DNA of 64,000 nt from Filobasidium wieringae. Taxonomy: Eukaryota > Basidiomycota > Tremellomycetes > Filobasidiales > Filobasidiaceae. A program made the position numbers and the translations under genes. The stretch is from contig BCIV01000013.1 in the NCBI GenBank assembly GCA_001600055.1, positions 1 through 64,000 of the forward strand. Reading direction: 5' to 3'. This document shows positions 21,694 through 31,275 of this stretch, in pieces (position 1 is the stretch's first letter; each line of letters begins with the position of its first letter). Under the pieces are notes generated by a model. It saw only the letters and a program-made list of their open reading frames with translations, was not told the DNA's origin and made no database searches.

Positions 21694-24018
21694 CTACTGA
21701 GCGATGACGGTAGGATCGGGAGTCTTCTCAGCCAAGATCTCGGCCTTGAGCATCTCTTCCCTCTCCTCGTCATTGTCCCCACAGTCCGACCGGTCGTCCT
21801 TGACCGTCTCGTTCTTGATGAGAGCGCTATCAAAGGCAACCCCAGGTCTTCAGCATCGACTGATCACGACAACGAGGCGAGATGGGGAGGACGGACCGAT
21901 AAAACACCCTCAAGATCAAAAAGTACCAAAACAGGTTCAACCCCTGGAGGATGACCATGGCGAGCATGATCTGGGATTGCATCCTACCCACCCCAGTAAG
22001 GCAACACGGATCAACGTCCCGTCCATCAAGAACGACCACGACAAGACTGACCACCAATGAACAGGCACGTCCTGGCTCCAAGGGAACAGTCGGACGGTAG
22101 ATCCCTCACTATCGAGCAAGGACGGGTTCGATACCGATGAAAATTTTCGGGATGCAACAAGGCTACTCACGGGATCAACTTGAACTCGGTAGCCAAGGAC
22201 CAAATCATCCTGATATTCAAGTAATGTCTCGCGTACCTGGTCCCAAGGAATCACCATCAGTCTCCCCACTATAACTGAACCAATCGAAAAAAAGGCGCCG
22301 GTGCTCACGTCCAGACGATGATGAACCAGGAAAACAACCAGATCGAGATCTTCTCGTTAAAGTAGTTGACCGACTTTGCCAGCTGCTCCCGTTCAAACCA
22401 CATCGTGCGTTACGATCCATCAGCCACGACTCCCCTCTTCCGACCATCGGATCCAGGACCGGAGGAAGACTCACACAAAGGAAAGTATCCGATAGATCCA
22501 TCGTGATGAAGACCAACACGCCTATGTAAGTGAACTACCATCGATCGCTCATGCTCATCAATACCCAGCCCTATCGCCCATGACGAAAAAATGAACAAGA
22601 AAACGACTCACACAGAGGTTATAACTCCAATAAATCAAATGAATCGTCACCGCATGCTACCATTCGCAACTCATCCCCAATCAGTCCACCCCCCCTCGAA
22701 TCCCAGCACCACGACTCGAGACTCACATGAGCGACAAACTCTCTGAAATCGCTCCTAGGTTTCTCACTGCCGACCAACAGGAGGAGCAATTGTTGCAGCC
22801 AAAAGGCCATTTGGAGGAGATAAAACGTCTTGAGACGGGGCGTCATGATGGTCGCGGGGAAGGTGTTGAAGAATGCCGAGGTTTGGATTCGACCGTCTTC
22901 TACCGAGGTTCGAGGGAAAGGGGGAAGGGAAGGTAAGTCCCGGTCGAGGTGGATGTGAATATAGGGCGGGGAGGACGTACGCCAAGTGGGGAGTTCTTTC
23001 ATGACGAACTGAGCATCAAGATGTGATTAACGATCGGGCGAGAGGAGAAGATCGATGGAGAACGACGTACTATTCCGAAAACCGCCATGGTCCCCCAATA
23101 AAGGAACCCATACCCCTCTATACCACGTTCAACCGAATTCCATCGCCAACGAGCAATCAGCGATCTCAAGCCTAGGAAAAGGAGGACCTCGAGGAGAAAA
23201 GACTCACGCTCTACAAACCTATCCGTCTTGTTCTTCTTCACCTTGAGTTTCTTCGCTAGCGGTGGGAGGACGTGGAGGACGAGGGTTTGACGGATACTAT
23301 CGATCGTCATCGAACCCGGTTCATCACATTAGACGAGAAACGTGAAAGAGAGAGATGGAAAGGGAGGGAAGGACGTACAAGGAAAAGACGATGATGTAGT
23401 AGCAGACGAAAGCTATATCCTAACCCTCCCAAGAGATGAACCGACTTAACAACCTCTCCTGCTTCCCTCTCCCCCGCATCCGGGTTGAACGGGAGGACAC
23501 AGCGCACTCACCTTGTACCCCCTGATATACCCGTCCGCTTTAGGATGAGCGATCATGAATACCCAACTACAGACATCTACCCCCGTCCACGTCCATCCTT
23601 TCGGTCCGCCCAGGGTGATGGAATGCGGTGGGAGGTAATCTTGTATCATCGGGAGTAGAGCTACTTGGAGGAGATATAGGGAAGGGGGGAGGAGGATGAG
23701 AGGGAGGGCTGCGCCTGTGAGTGAGGAGGGAGGGATGAGGGGACAGATTTCAAGAGGATTGCAGAGAGAGAGAGAGAGTTGTTACTTACTTGGATCAGAT
23801 ATCCATCGGAATTGATTCTTGATCGTCTTGAGCATCTTGTTCCCTTCATTCGTCGTCGAGATGGCTCGACTTGTGGTTGGGCTTGGTTGCTGCTGATGCT
23901 GCTTTTGATCCTGTTTGTCGGTTTGGTTGGCATAGGGATTATAGTTGTCCGGGATGGTCGTGGTGACCAGGTTGTGAGGTGGGAATGAAGCGGGAGAGGG
24001 AGAGGTCGGCTGTGACAT
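21694..24018 (-). CDS. LAG1: Ceramide synthase LAG1/LAC1 (TLC domain)
   Basis: This is the ER membrane acyl-CoA-dependent ceramide synthase that N-acylates sphingoid bases. ATG at 24018 starts a hydrophilic, Gln/Pro-rich N-terminus, followed by a first membrane segment (ALPLILLPPSLYLLQVALL). Then come the GYGFLYWGTMAVFGIY segment and the Lag1 signature: FREFVAH joined by splicing to HAVTIHLIYWSYN (the paired catalytic histidines), and VFITMDLSDTFL. Further helices (ISIWLFSWFIIVWTYLRH, LNLFWYFLILRVLYRS) precede an acidic cytosolic tail ending TVIAQ at 21694. Many short introns, one of which separates the two histidines. Length and order fit fungal ceramide synthases. Whether it is the LAG1 or LAC1 counterpart cannot be told. 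Confidence 0.87.
23763..23780. repeat. (GA)n dinucleotide repeat in a LAG1 intron
   Basis: About eight GA units lie inside an intron close to the 5' end of the ceramide synthase gene. It would be expected to be length-variable. Confidence 0.7.
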
Positions 24019-24642
24019 CGTGTCGAGTGATGTTGCTGTCCAAGTGGGATCTCGCTATTGGCTGAGCTTGTTCAGAGTCAAAGTTCAGTCAATGTGTTGC
24101 AGTTGCAGTTCGACAGGTTTGGCCATGAATGACACGGACAACTGTATCACCGCATCAGAACCAAATGATCGCATGATCGGGCCCCATCCCCGACGGAACA
24201 CCTCGAGATCCATCACGGCCGCTCCCTCTCCTGCCATCCCGCTCCCTCTCCCGCCGCTGCGGTACAACCTCCTTTGGACGTGCAAAGTGCAAGGTTTCCC
24301 TTCCTTCGGATGATCGGCCCATCATTTCCTTCCATCCACCTCGCCGCACCGACCGCTGCTGCTCCCTGCTGCTCTCCCCGCAGGAAAGAATGATCGCCAG
24401 CGAACAAAAACAAAACAAATCCCCCCCAAGCGCGTTCTAAAACGCGTCATGAGAATGGATCGCTCTTGGCTCCGCGTGGCAGCCATTATTACCCGCGCTA
24501 GTACAGGTCTCGGATGTAAATCCCCAGACGAGCCGCTTCATTTTTCGGGTGTTTCATCGTGAGTGCGCGCTGAGCGGATGATACATCCTTCTAGTTCCTT
24601 CGTTCGAAGCAAGGCGATCAGGCGCATTGACCACCAGCAATC
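24019..24642. other. Upstream region of LAG1 without a supported gene
   Basis: The stretch separates the minus-strand LAG1 start from the first gene of the orphan island. No supported coding region is seen. Confidence 0.4.
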
Positions 24643-25162
24643 TCACATGTGCGGACATGCATCGCACACAGACTCTTCAAGATCCTTATCAATCTCAGAA
24701 CGGAAGTATAACATCCCAAAGGTCGCCGCGGCGCATACCAGAGCGGCCCACGTACTAATAAGTGCGACTTTCCTTCCTGTGGTCAAGTCGATGAATGTCC
24801 CTCTGTACATGGCTTCGTACGGTGCGCATCTTTCGTGTCGGATCACTGTTGACATTTGTTGTCTTTGTTCGTCTTCGGTGAGGAACACCCAACGTTTCAC
24901 TAGCTCTTCAATCTCAGACCGTTCTTCGGGTGTGGCGATTCTCGTGGGTTTTGAGGGATCGATCCATTCGTCCATGGCGCTGATTACGGCCGTACTGGTA
25001 GACCCGGAAGGTAGGTTCGTGGATGAAAGCGAAATCATAGATGATAATGGTTGACTTGTAGGTTCGTGGATGAAAGCGAAATCGTAGATGATAATGGTTG
25101 ACTGACCCGGTCCCGGTCGAAAGGAAAGATGGGGCACTGGTGATAGCAGAGAGGACTGACAT
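24643..25162 (-). CDS. Orphan single-pass membrane protein A, about 155 aa
   Basis: ATG at 25162 (MSVLSAITSAPSFLSTG), 96 bp after a minus-strand TATA box. A 52-nt GT-AG intron (25106-25055) is inferred, because its removal joins the start frame to the downstream frame: 56 + 412 nt give 156 codons. The product has a Ser/Thr-rich N-terminus, a charged helix-like region (EERSEIEELVKRWVFLTED), a membrane segment (VALISTWAALVCAAATFGML, near residues 110-135) and a short C-terminus ending CDACPHM. I recognise no family. It resembles gene B head-to-head with it in layout: a Ser/Thr N-terminus, an LT[ED].....(S) stretch, then one membrane helix. Without the intron the start frame ends early. Function unknown. 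Confidence 0.5.
25011..25104. repeat. Tandem duplication of a 47-bp unit coinciding with a candidate intron
   Basis: Copies at 25011-25057 and 25058-25104 are nearly identical (about two differences). Since 47 is not a multiple of three the duplication shifts the reading frame of orphan gene A. The candidate 52-nt intron (25106-25055) covers copy 2 almost exactly, leaving copy 1 as coding sequence. Confidence 0.85.
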
Positions 25163-25253
25163 GTCTACCTTGAAGTCGACGGGGTGTAGTTGGACGTTGT
25201 CCGATGATCCAAGATAGAACCCATGTTCGTGAGTTCTGGGGCGAGAGGGTCTC

Positions 25254-25258
25254 TTATA
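25254..25258 (-). promoter_or_regulatory. TATA box of orphan gene A
   Basis: Minus-strand TATAA in the context GGTATAAGAG, 92-96 bp before the ATG at 25162. It argues against the upstream in-frame ATG at 25267, which would precede the box. Confidence 0.5.
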
Positions 25259-25572
25259 CCATCCCATCACAACTCCGAAGGCCGTTCGGTATGAAAGGAA
25301 GGCTCAGCACACATGTGTGAAGCCACTCCGTCGTCTCCGGGGAACCGGCTTTCGTTTCAGTTCGCCTGTGTTGATCTTTTATCGTACGAGTCTCGGTACA
25401 GATTCCCGGACAGCGGAATAGAGGCAGAAGTGAACGTTACAGTGAAACTGCCTTGCTCTTGTGAGTACTGTGACATCGAAGTATCGCCCGCTTTGAGGAC
25501 TACAAGGTTATGAGGTGAGTTCCCTTGTGTTGCCCTGAACAGGGTTTCCGAGATTGTAACTCAGAACATGGA

Positions 25573-25578
25573 TATAAA
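25573..25578 (+). promoter_or_regulatory. TATA box of orphan gene B
   Basis: TATAAA lies about 74 bp before the ATG at 25647. The ATG at 25590 would be only 17 bp from this box and so is unlikely to be in the transcript. Confidence 0.55.
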
Positions 25579-25646
25579 CCTACCATACTATGTCTGCCCT
25601 CATGATGGTGATTTTCACTCTCTTATCTCAGAGCACACCCTTCAGA

Positions 25647-26228
25647 ATGTCTTCAATCACCTCTATGACGCCAAGCGTTACGAGTTCCTATAGCGCGAAT
25701 GCAGGGACAAACCTAACAGCCAGTTCGATCCCCTTCTCAAGCGTATCACTTTCTCGCACAAACGTCCCTTCGACTCTGACTAAGATTAGAGGAACACCTC
25801 GAGACGTACCTGTCGATCATTCGAGCTTGGTCTTTCAGAAAGAATTGGACGACTCTGTCGATCTCCTCAACTCCCTCACGGACGCTCAATGGGCAGACGT
25901 GGTCATCAGTCTCACCCGTTTGAACTCAGATCCAGAGGGATTCGTCCGTCGAGAAGAATCCAGTGCGCCCAAATGTGAGTGGACGAAGACGCAGCTTGGC
26001 ATCACCATGGGCGCGATTCTTGCCACTTTGATAATGGGAGCGCGATGCTTCATCCTTTCGGTCAGATATCGTGAGCTAAGAGAACAGATCAGCAGTACCC
26101 GGGCCGTAGAGCTGCATGGATATTTGATCCGGCAAACATCAGACCGCGGGGAAGCTCGAGGAGGACGAGAGGAGATCTTTCCCGATGTGCTCGAGGAGCC
26201 CGCGCCAGTCTATAGCTCACGCGGGTGA
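25647..26228 (+). CDS. Orphan single-pass membrane protein B, about 193 aa
   Basis: ATG at 25647 (MSSITSMTPSVTSSYSAN), chosen from its spacing to the TATA box. There is no intron. Residues 1-60 are Ser/Thr/Asn-rich, with possible glycosylation sites. A charged segment (ELDDSVDLLNSLTDAQWADV) follows, then one membrane helix (LGITMGAILATLIMGARCFIL, near residues 125-145) and a basic-then-acidic cytosolic tail ending at 26228. No recognised domain. It has the same architecture as gene A on the opposite strand, with which it forms a head-to-head pair about 485 bp apart. The two may be diverged paralogues. Function unknown, but the layout could suit a small surface protein. Confidence 0.55.
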   Translation: MSSITSMTPSVTSSYSANAGTNLTASSIPFSSVSLSRTNVPSTLTKIRGTPRDVPVDHSSLVFQKELDDSVDLLNSLTDAQWADVVISLTRLNSDPEGFVRREESSAPKCEWTKTQLGITMGAILATLIMGARCFILSVRYRELREQISSTRAVELHGYLIRQTSDRGEARGGREEIFPDVLEEPAPVYSSRG

Positions 26229-26669
26229 AGTGCTGAACACAACGCCAACCAGTTCCGTCGATTGTCAGAGATGTAATACGATATGACTAACTACATGACA
26301 CGAGCTCGAAGCGTTGAAGCCTCATTCTCGAAGGCGCTGCGCACTAACGTTACGAAACGACCGAGTGAAAGGGGTGTGACACGAGACCGCTCAGCGAACC
26401 CAGGTCATGCCTACAACCATTTAACCATCATTATACCGAACACATTGCCCAGACGATCCCCTGCTCTCGTCCTGGCCTGAGATCTGAAGATCTATCTCGG
26501 GATGACCCGTCACATCCTTTCGCAATTTCAATCGTACCGATCGGCTTTGCGCGGGTAAAGGACGCTTCCTCGCCAGAAGCGGGTAGTGTGAAGAAGCCTG
26601 TTCCATGTATAAGCGCGATTCCTAGAGCGGCGGAGAGGCGGATAGCGGTCTCCTTTCGCCTCAATGCCG

Positions 26670-26674
26670 TATAA
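26670..26674 (+). promoter_or_regulatory. TATA box of orphan gene C
   Basis: TATAA (context GCCGTATAAGAAG) lies 96 bp before the ATG at 26766. Confidence 0.45.
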
Positions 26675-26765
26675 GAAGCCTGGTTGCCAGATACTCAAAC
26701 GATAATCTAACGACCCACGAACTTTATCATATAGTGCGAAAATCATACCCAGTCTCCCGGAATCA

Positions 26766-27317
26766 ATGTGCTCCTCCATGGAGACAATCTCAACTGTTTC
26801 AGGCACCGGTGATGACACGGCGAGCGACATGCACACTGTATCAATTCTAGCTGCGAAGAGATCTACCGAAAGCCTGCAGACAAGAGGTTACAGCCGGTCA
26901 GACTTATCGCATATAGTAGAAGCTGGACAACCCGGGGGAGGAAGCCAGCCCGGCGATCAGATTCAGCAGAAAGAGGAGGATGAAGACCGGGAGGCACAGA
27001 GGATTCATCTGCAGAATCTGCAGGGATTCTTAGATAAAGGGACCGATCCTGACCCTTGGAAAATCTACAAGGAGTGGTTGCAGGTCATACCAACATTCCA
27101 TAACCAAGCCGTGAGGGTGTGTCCTTACGTTCAAGGTGAACTGCCGCAGACAAAGCAGGAATCGTTGCTTAGGCCTGGGTATTCAAGTCCGGAAGTTCTG
27201 CTTCAATGGTCGCGTCATTTGTGGTATGAAGCGCGTGCTAGAGAAACTTGGTTGAACGTCCGGGCGGAGAAAGAGGACGGCACCTTTTTGACCACGATAA
27301 CGATGAAAACTAGTTGA
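26766..27317 (+). CDS. Orphan soluble protein C, about 183 aa
   Basis: A single open frame from the ATG at 26766 to 27317, preceded by a TATA box. The N-terminal 70 residues are polar and low in hydrophobics. An acidic Gln-rich helix (QIQQKEEDEDREAQRIHLQN) follows, then a Trp/Tyr-containing domain (DPWKIYKEWLQVIPTFHNQA) and a C-terminal RAEKEDGTFLTTITMKTS. No known family and no membrane segment. Its ending resembles the Lys-x-x-Asp-Gly-x-(aromatic) ending of the neighbouring orphan proteins D and E, but the match is short. Function unknown. Confidence 0.45.
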   Translation: MCSSMETISTVSGTGDDTASDMHTVSILAAKRSTESLQTRGYSRSDLSHIVEAGQPGGGSQPGDQIQQKEEDEDREAQRIHLQNLQGFLDKGTDPDPWKIYKEWLQVIPTFHNQAVRVCPYVQGELPQTKQESLLRPGYSSPEVLLQWSRHLWYEARARETWLNVRAEKEDGTFLTTITMKTS

Positions 27318-27729
27318 CTGAACAGCTCCAAAATTGTTGAAGATATCCATTTTCATCACATTCATCATCAAAGATCCGGCTCTTTTGATTGCAGTTTCGT
27401 AGCATTTCCGTGTCTAGGTTCTGAAGGTATTCACATTCCCATTGTATTGCGTTAGTCGTGACATTTACATGATCGTCCACATTGTCCTCGTCTATGGAAC
27501 AGTTCATCTCGTGCTTATCTAATTTCGCTTTCGCAACAGAGTCTAGGTAAGTAGAATCTTTGACTCAGCGAACCTCTAAGGATTTCGGTCAGCTGACATG
27601 CGAGGCAGCTTCTCCTTTGAGACCTATTCGTGCGACTGACTCGCGTCAGTTCGAGCGCAGAAGCGAGTCCCGAGTTCCGGCCAGAGATTGGTATCGTCAT
27701 CGGCTTTGAGAAGCTTGTTCAAAAGTATG

Positions 27730-27734
27730 TATAA
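27730..27734 (+). promoter_or_regulatory. TATA box of orphan gene D
   Basis: TATAA (context GTATGTATAAGATAG) lies 78 bp before the ATG at 27808. Confidence 0.5.
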
Positions 27735-27807
27735 GATAGGGAGTGATGTATATGCTTCATCTCCCGCGCTATGTTATGAGACATTATCCAAGCACTCAAT
27801 AATCGCC

Positions 27808-28230
27808 ATGAAACCCCCCGAAATGTCTATCCAGCCATCAGTCGTTACATCCTCATCCGGAACTGTTCTGACAAACCTTCTTTTGTGCGATACATCTGAT
27901 ATTGCGGACTATGGATCTTCGATAATCAGTTTACCTGAAGATTCCTCCTTGGGTATCCGGCAACATACACCGTCGACACCAAAACCTTCGATCGATTATC
28001 TTAAAGAAGGGGCCCGGATAACAATCACTGCCCATCACAAAGAAGGACGGTTCTGGTGTGACCTGAGTATGAAAAAACGATGGTCACAAAAGAAATTCTC
28101 TGCTTTCCTGGATATGGAATTCGGACATCTTGTCCCTGCAGTTGGCGAGATATCGATTAAGAGCTCATTAGATCTCGATCAGCCGGTGATACGTTTGAAA
28201 AGGACCGAGGGAACCTGGACGGTCTTGTAG
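27808..28230 (+). CDS. Orphan soluble protein D, about 140 aa
   Basis: ATG at 27808 (MKPPEMSIQPSVVTSS), chosen because the open frame's earlier ATG at 27688 lies before the TATA box. The first 60 residues are polar and Ser-rich. The second half looks like a small beta-rich domain (ARITITAHHKEGRFWCDLSM, GEISIKSSLDLDQPVIRL) ending KRTEGTWTVL at the stop. The ending can be aligned with that of orphan E: I/V-K...LD.DQ..I......G.W. I recognise no family. No signal peptide or membrane segment. Function unknown. Confidence 0.5.
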   Translation: MKPPEMSIQPSVVTSSSGTVLTNLLLCDTSDIADYGSSIISLPEDSSLGIRQHTPSTPKPSIDYLKEGARITITAHHKEGRFWCDLSMKKRWSQKKFSAFLDMEFGHLVPAVGEISIKSSLDLDQPVIRLKRTEGTWTVL

Positions 28231-29058
28231 AAAGGAAGCGTCGGGGAAGTTGCGACCAGGATGGCAAGACAGGCTTCGCATATCCTATTTTGATTGTTGA
28301 AGTCTAGCTCGTCCTCTGCTGCAATTGACTCTGTGATGTTTCCGTTATGTGCTCCTTCAATAAGACGTCGCGCTTGTCTTTCCCTTAGTCATCAATCCAA
28401 TTAATTGAGTGTGAGCTCCAGCAGGCCGTACCTAGAGCAAATGCTTAGCTCACGACGATCGAAGCATGCTACCGCTCTCACTATCCTCTGGGTATCAAGA
28501 GTCATACTTTTGAGTTAGGTGAAGGACGCCTGGACGGTTCCTTTGACGATCTCGCTGCCAAGGAACATAGAATGAAGGTCGTGAAAAGACATTGATCGGA
28601 ACTATCACATGAAGGTGTTCCTTACGTTGGTCTGTACCACGATTATTAACCTTACTTCAAGGATGGACCTATGGTTTAACATCTTGATACCATGTTCCAG
28701 CCATACAGCCTGTTGCGAGCCATTGCAACGAACGAGAATTTACGACTGTTGCTTCACCATGGGGTGAGGTAAAATTGATGTTCAACCTGACCTCAAACAC
28801 ATATTCCAGTGCATCGCTTTGTGAAGATACCAAGGGATTTTCGTGATTGACCGGATGGACTCCGCATCAAGGACATTTTGGATGGTGCAGACACGCAGCG
28901 CGAACTTGCAATGCAAATTTGGCAACGTTTCGATGAACCCACTATTCTGATCTGAATCTCGTTAATACGTCACTTACATCTTCGGGTATCGTAACCATAT
29001 CAAAGGAAGGCACTTGATCTCCTGCTCAGGTCTATTTCCAGAAGAAGGGTAGATGGGA
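28231..29058. other. Spacer in the orphan island
   Basis: About 0.8 kb without a supported frame, between orphan genes D and E. No repeat or RNA gene was recognised. Confidence 0.4.
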
Positions 29059-29063
29059 TATAA
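29059..29063 (+). promoter_or_regulatory. TATA box of orphan gene E
   Basis: TATAA (context GGGATATAAGTCC) lies 90 bp before the ATG at 29149. Confidence 0.5.
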
Positions 29064-29148
29064 GTCCCAGCGTGAAAAGCAGAGAGGCACACGATCGCTG
29101 TGTGAGGCCAGCGGTATTCACGCCACTTTCACAAGCAGGACTTATCAA

Positions 29149-29553
29149 ATGCAGACTTCCAGTGCACAGTCGGGGCAGCTCGATAACGAGGTTGAGCATT
29201 CTCAAACATCCCCGGATTCGCATCAATACGGAGGGTCTTCCGATGACGCCAGCGACGAGCAAATCCAGGACGCGGATAGTGAACTAGTCCAGCGAGCAGA
29301 GATACTCGATCAGAGAGTGAAAGATCGCTTAAAGCAGCTCGGGTCCTGCTCTGTAACTACCAGGAGGCAAGAAGACCGTTCTTTCGAGCGTACCGAGTGG
29401 CACGTCGACGCGAGGTCTATGACGGGTATAAAAATCTGTCTATCAAACGTCGCCGGAGAGACTCAGCAGAATCAGGTGAAATTCACGAAGCTCGATAGTG
29501 ATCAAAGCATCACGATAAGCAAGCAGGATGGAATATGGAAGTTGGTGGAATAG
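29149..29553 (+). CDS. Orphan soluble protein E, about 134 aa
   Basis: ATG at 29149 (MQTSSAQSGQLDNEVEHS), chosen from its spacing to the TATA box. The frame itself is open further upstream. The N-terminal half is acidic and Ser/Gln-rich and probably disordered. A short helix-like stretch (LVQRAEILDQRVKDRLKQL) leads to a beta-rich end (TGIKICLSNVAGETQQNQVK) that closes with TISKQDGIWKLVE. This ending resembles that of protein D. No known domain and no membrane segment. Function unknown. Confidence 0.5.
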   Translation: MQTSSAQSGQLDNEVEHSQTSPDSHQYGGSSDDASDEQIQDADSELVQRAEILDQRVKDRLKQLGSCSVTTRRQEDRSFERTEWHVDARSMTGIKICLSNVAGETQQNQVKFTKLDSDQSITISKQDGIWKLVE

Positions 29554-30381
29554 GCGCGGAACAAAAGTTTCAGATAGCTCATGTCCTGTAACCCCTATCC
29601 AAGTGCTGGACCCGAGGGTTATGTCATTGTCCGTGAGAGGACCATCATCTGACCTTTCTAATCACACTCGAAACTAGGTAGAATAGATAAAAGCAAGGAA
29701 TAGAGCGATACAGCAAATCGTGCTTCCTTATGTTCACGGGTTTCATCCATACTGTATCACTGACGACAAGACTGGGGTGCTATAGACAGACTATCGCTTT
29801 CGAATGACTCGACTCGCGACTGTACTGATATAAATACCCGGCCGCGCCTTCGACATAGCCTATCTACGCCGAGCAAATCAAAACAGCCGACTGATTACAG
29901 CCAGCAGGGCCTCACGAAGCGACCTTGAGCCCAACCGAAAATCACCAATTGACTACCATCACTGTTGCGCGGAAAGACATTCGGCGCGAGACCGATCAAG
30001 CGAGAGTCACGATTATGGTTATACCGGCAATGCCAATCTGTCTAGGCCTAACTTCCCGAGCCTTTGGAAAAGACAAGTACTCGCGATAGGGTAGTAGTCA
30101 AGGTCATGTCCTTGCAAACCCCTGTATATATAGTACTGGGGAAAGACACCGAAGTGTGCACATCGTTTCTGTGGTTCGCTGAAATGGAAGAGGTTCAGGC
30201 GTTTACGAGGGGAAGACGAAAACTCTTATCAATAAGCAACTAGACGGTCACCTCAAACACGAACGTGTACGTCTGTTGCCCCTTCATACGGTACACGAAA
30301 AAGCGCAGGCATCGTCATCAAGTCAAAGGAGGACCGCCGCTTGTCTGACTAGTTCCATCGTGAGAAGCACGAAAAGGGAGA
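29554..30381. other. Spacer with two TATA-like boxes but no matching gene
   Basis: TATAAATA occurs at about 29830 and TATATATAG at about 30123. Downstream of the first, no ATG appears for over 150 bp. Downstream of the second, the first ATG (30184) opens only 19 codons. These may be decayed members of the orphan cluster, or non-coding transcription units. Confidence 0.3.
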
Positions 30382-30387
30382 TATAAA
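30382..30387 (+). promoter_or_regulatory. TATA box of orphan locus F
   Basis: TATAAA (context GGGAGATATAAAGCC), matching the boxes of the other island genes. Confidence 0.5.
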
Positions 30388-30408
30388 GCCTTTCTGACCA
30401 CTGCATCA

Positions 30409-30923
30409 ATGGGGAGACTAGCCTGGTTGAGACAGAACATCCACCCATCTTCGCAAATAAACATCAGCCCTTTATCAATTCTCCCTCATCGATCGACTCC
30501 ACCGCTGCGACTGCGACGACTAATGACACTGCAGGTTCCGATGGGGTCATCAGCGTTTCTGATGGAGAGCCAAGCACATACAGCCAGATAACCGAGTGCA
30601 ATTCCCCAGCGGAGGTTTCCAGGAACTCGGCCGACCCTGTTGCGTGTCTGAAGAGCGATCTTGCTAAACCGGCTTCGCAGTATGAGCTGTACTACTGGAG
30701 ACCGGACTTCAGGTATGAAATGGATAACCCTCCTCAAATCGATGAAGGAGATTCTCTCGCCAAATTCTTGGGGGAAGTTCGAGTGGATGATAATACAAGA
30801 GAGTTCGTCGAATACCATCAGATCGGCTCGATGGAAGCCATCGTCATCAGAAAGGTGGAGGATACTGCGGAATGGGTAGTCGAGAAAGAAAAATGTTGGT
30901 CCAAATTGGCTTCGGATGAGTAA
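30409..30923 (+). pseudogene. Orphan locus F, probably frameshifted
   Basis: A good-looking reading frame runs from about 30400 to the stop at 30923, encoding SIDSTAATATTNDTAGSDG, ELYYWRPDFRYEMDNPPQID, VRVDDNTREFVEYHQIG and AIVIRKVEDTAEWVVEKE. It has no in-frame ATG before 30720. The ATG at 30409 is one frame off and lies only 22 bp after the TATA box. The polar N-terminus and the ending resemble orphans D and E. The locus may be broken, may start at 30720 (67 aa), or may use an intron I could not place. Confidence 0.35.
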
Positions 30924-31275
30924 GACTGTATGGGGAATCACAAGTTCCAGCGCAATCATCGAGACTGTAACGCACATGTCAACGATGTATTTGATCTGAA
31001 ACACGGAATCCCAATCAGAAGCGCGCTTGTTTCCGTATCTGGAGCCCAATCCGTTCTCGTAAGCGCATCTCGCAGTAAGGTTCGAGATAGCGACTCAGGC
31101 AGATGGAACCGTCAGGTAGACCTCCTTACATCCAGAATTCATTGCCTCGTAGTCCATATCATCCATAGCTAGACACAGCGAGGTCCTCTTGACTTATCTG
31201 TCTGCGTACTCCCCTTGATCCGGTCATTTGAAGCCTAGAAGCTAGATCACAAGCCGTCTTTGAACATTAGTCATC
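30924..31275. other. Spacer before CMK1
   Basis: No supported gene. It should contain the CMK1 promoter. No clear TATA box was noted. Confidence 0.4.

Noticed and set aside
26431..26836. Minus-strand frames with a hydrophobic stretch, possibly a third A/B-type membrane gene
   Set aside because: The two halves are in different frames, no intron reconciles them, and they overlap the promoter and start of orphan C.
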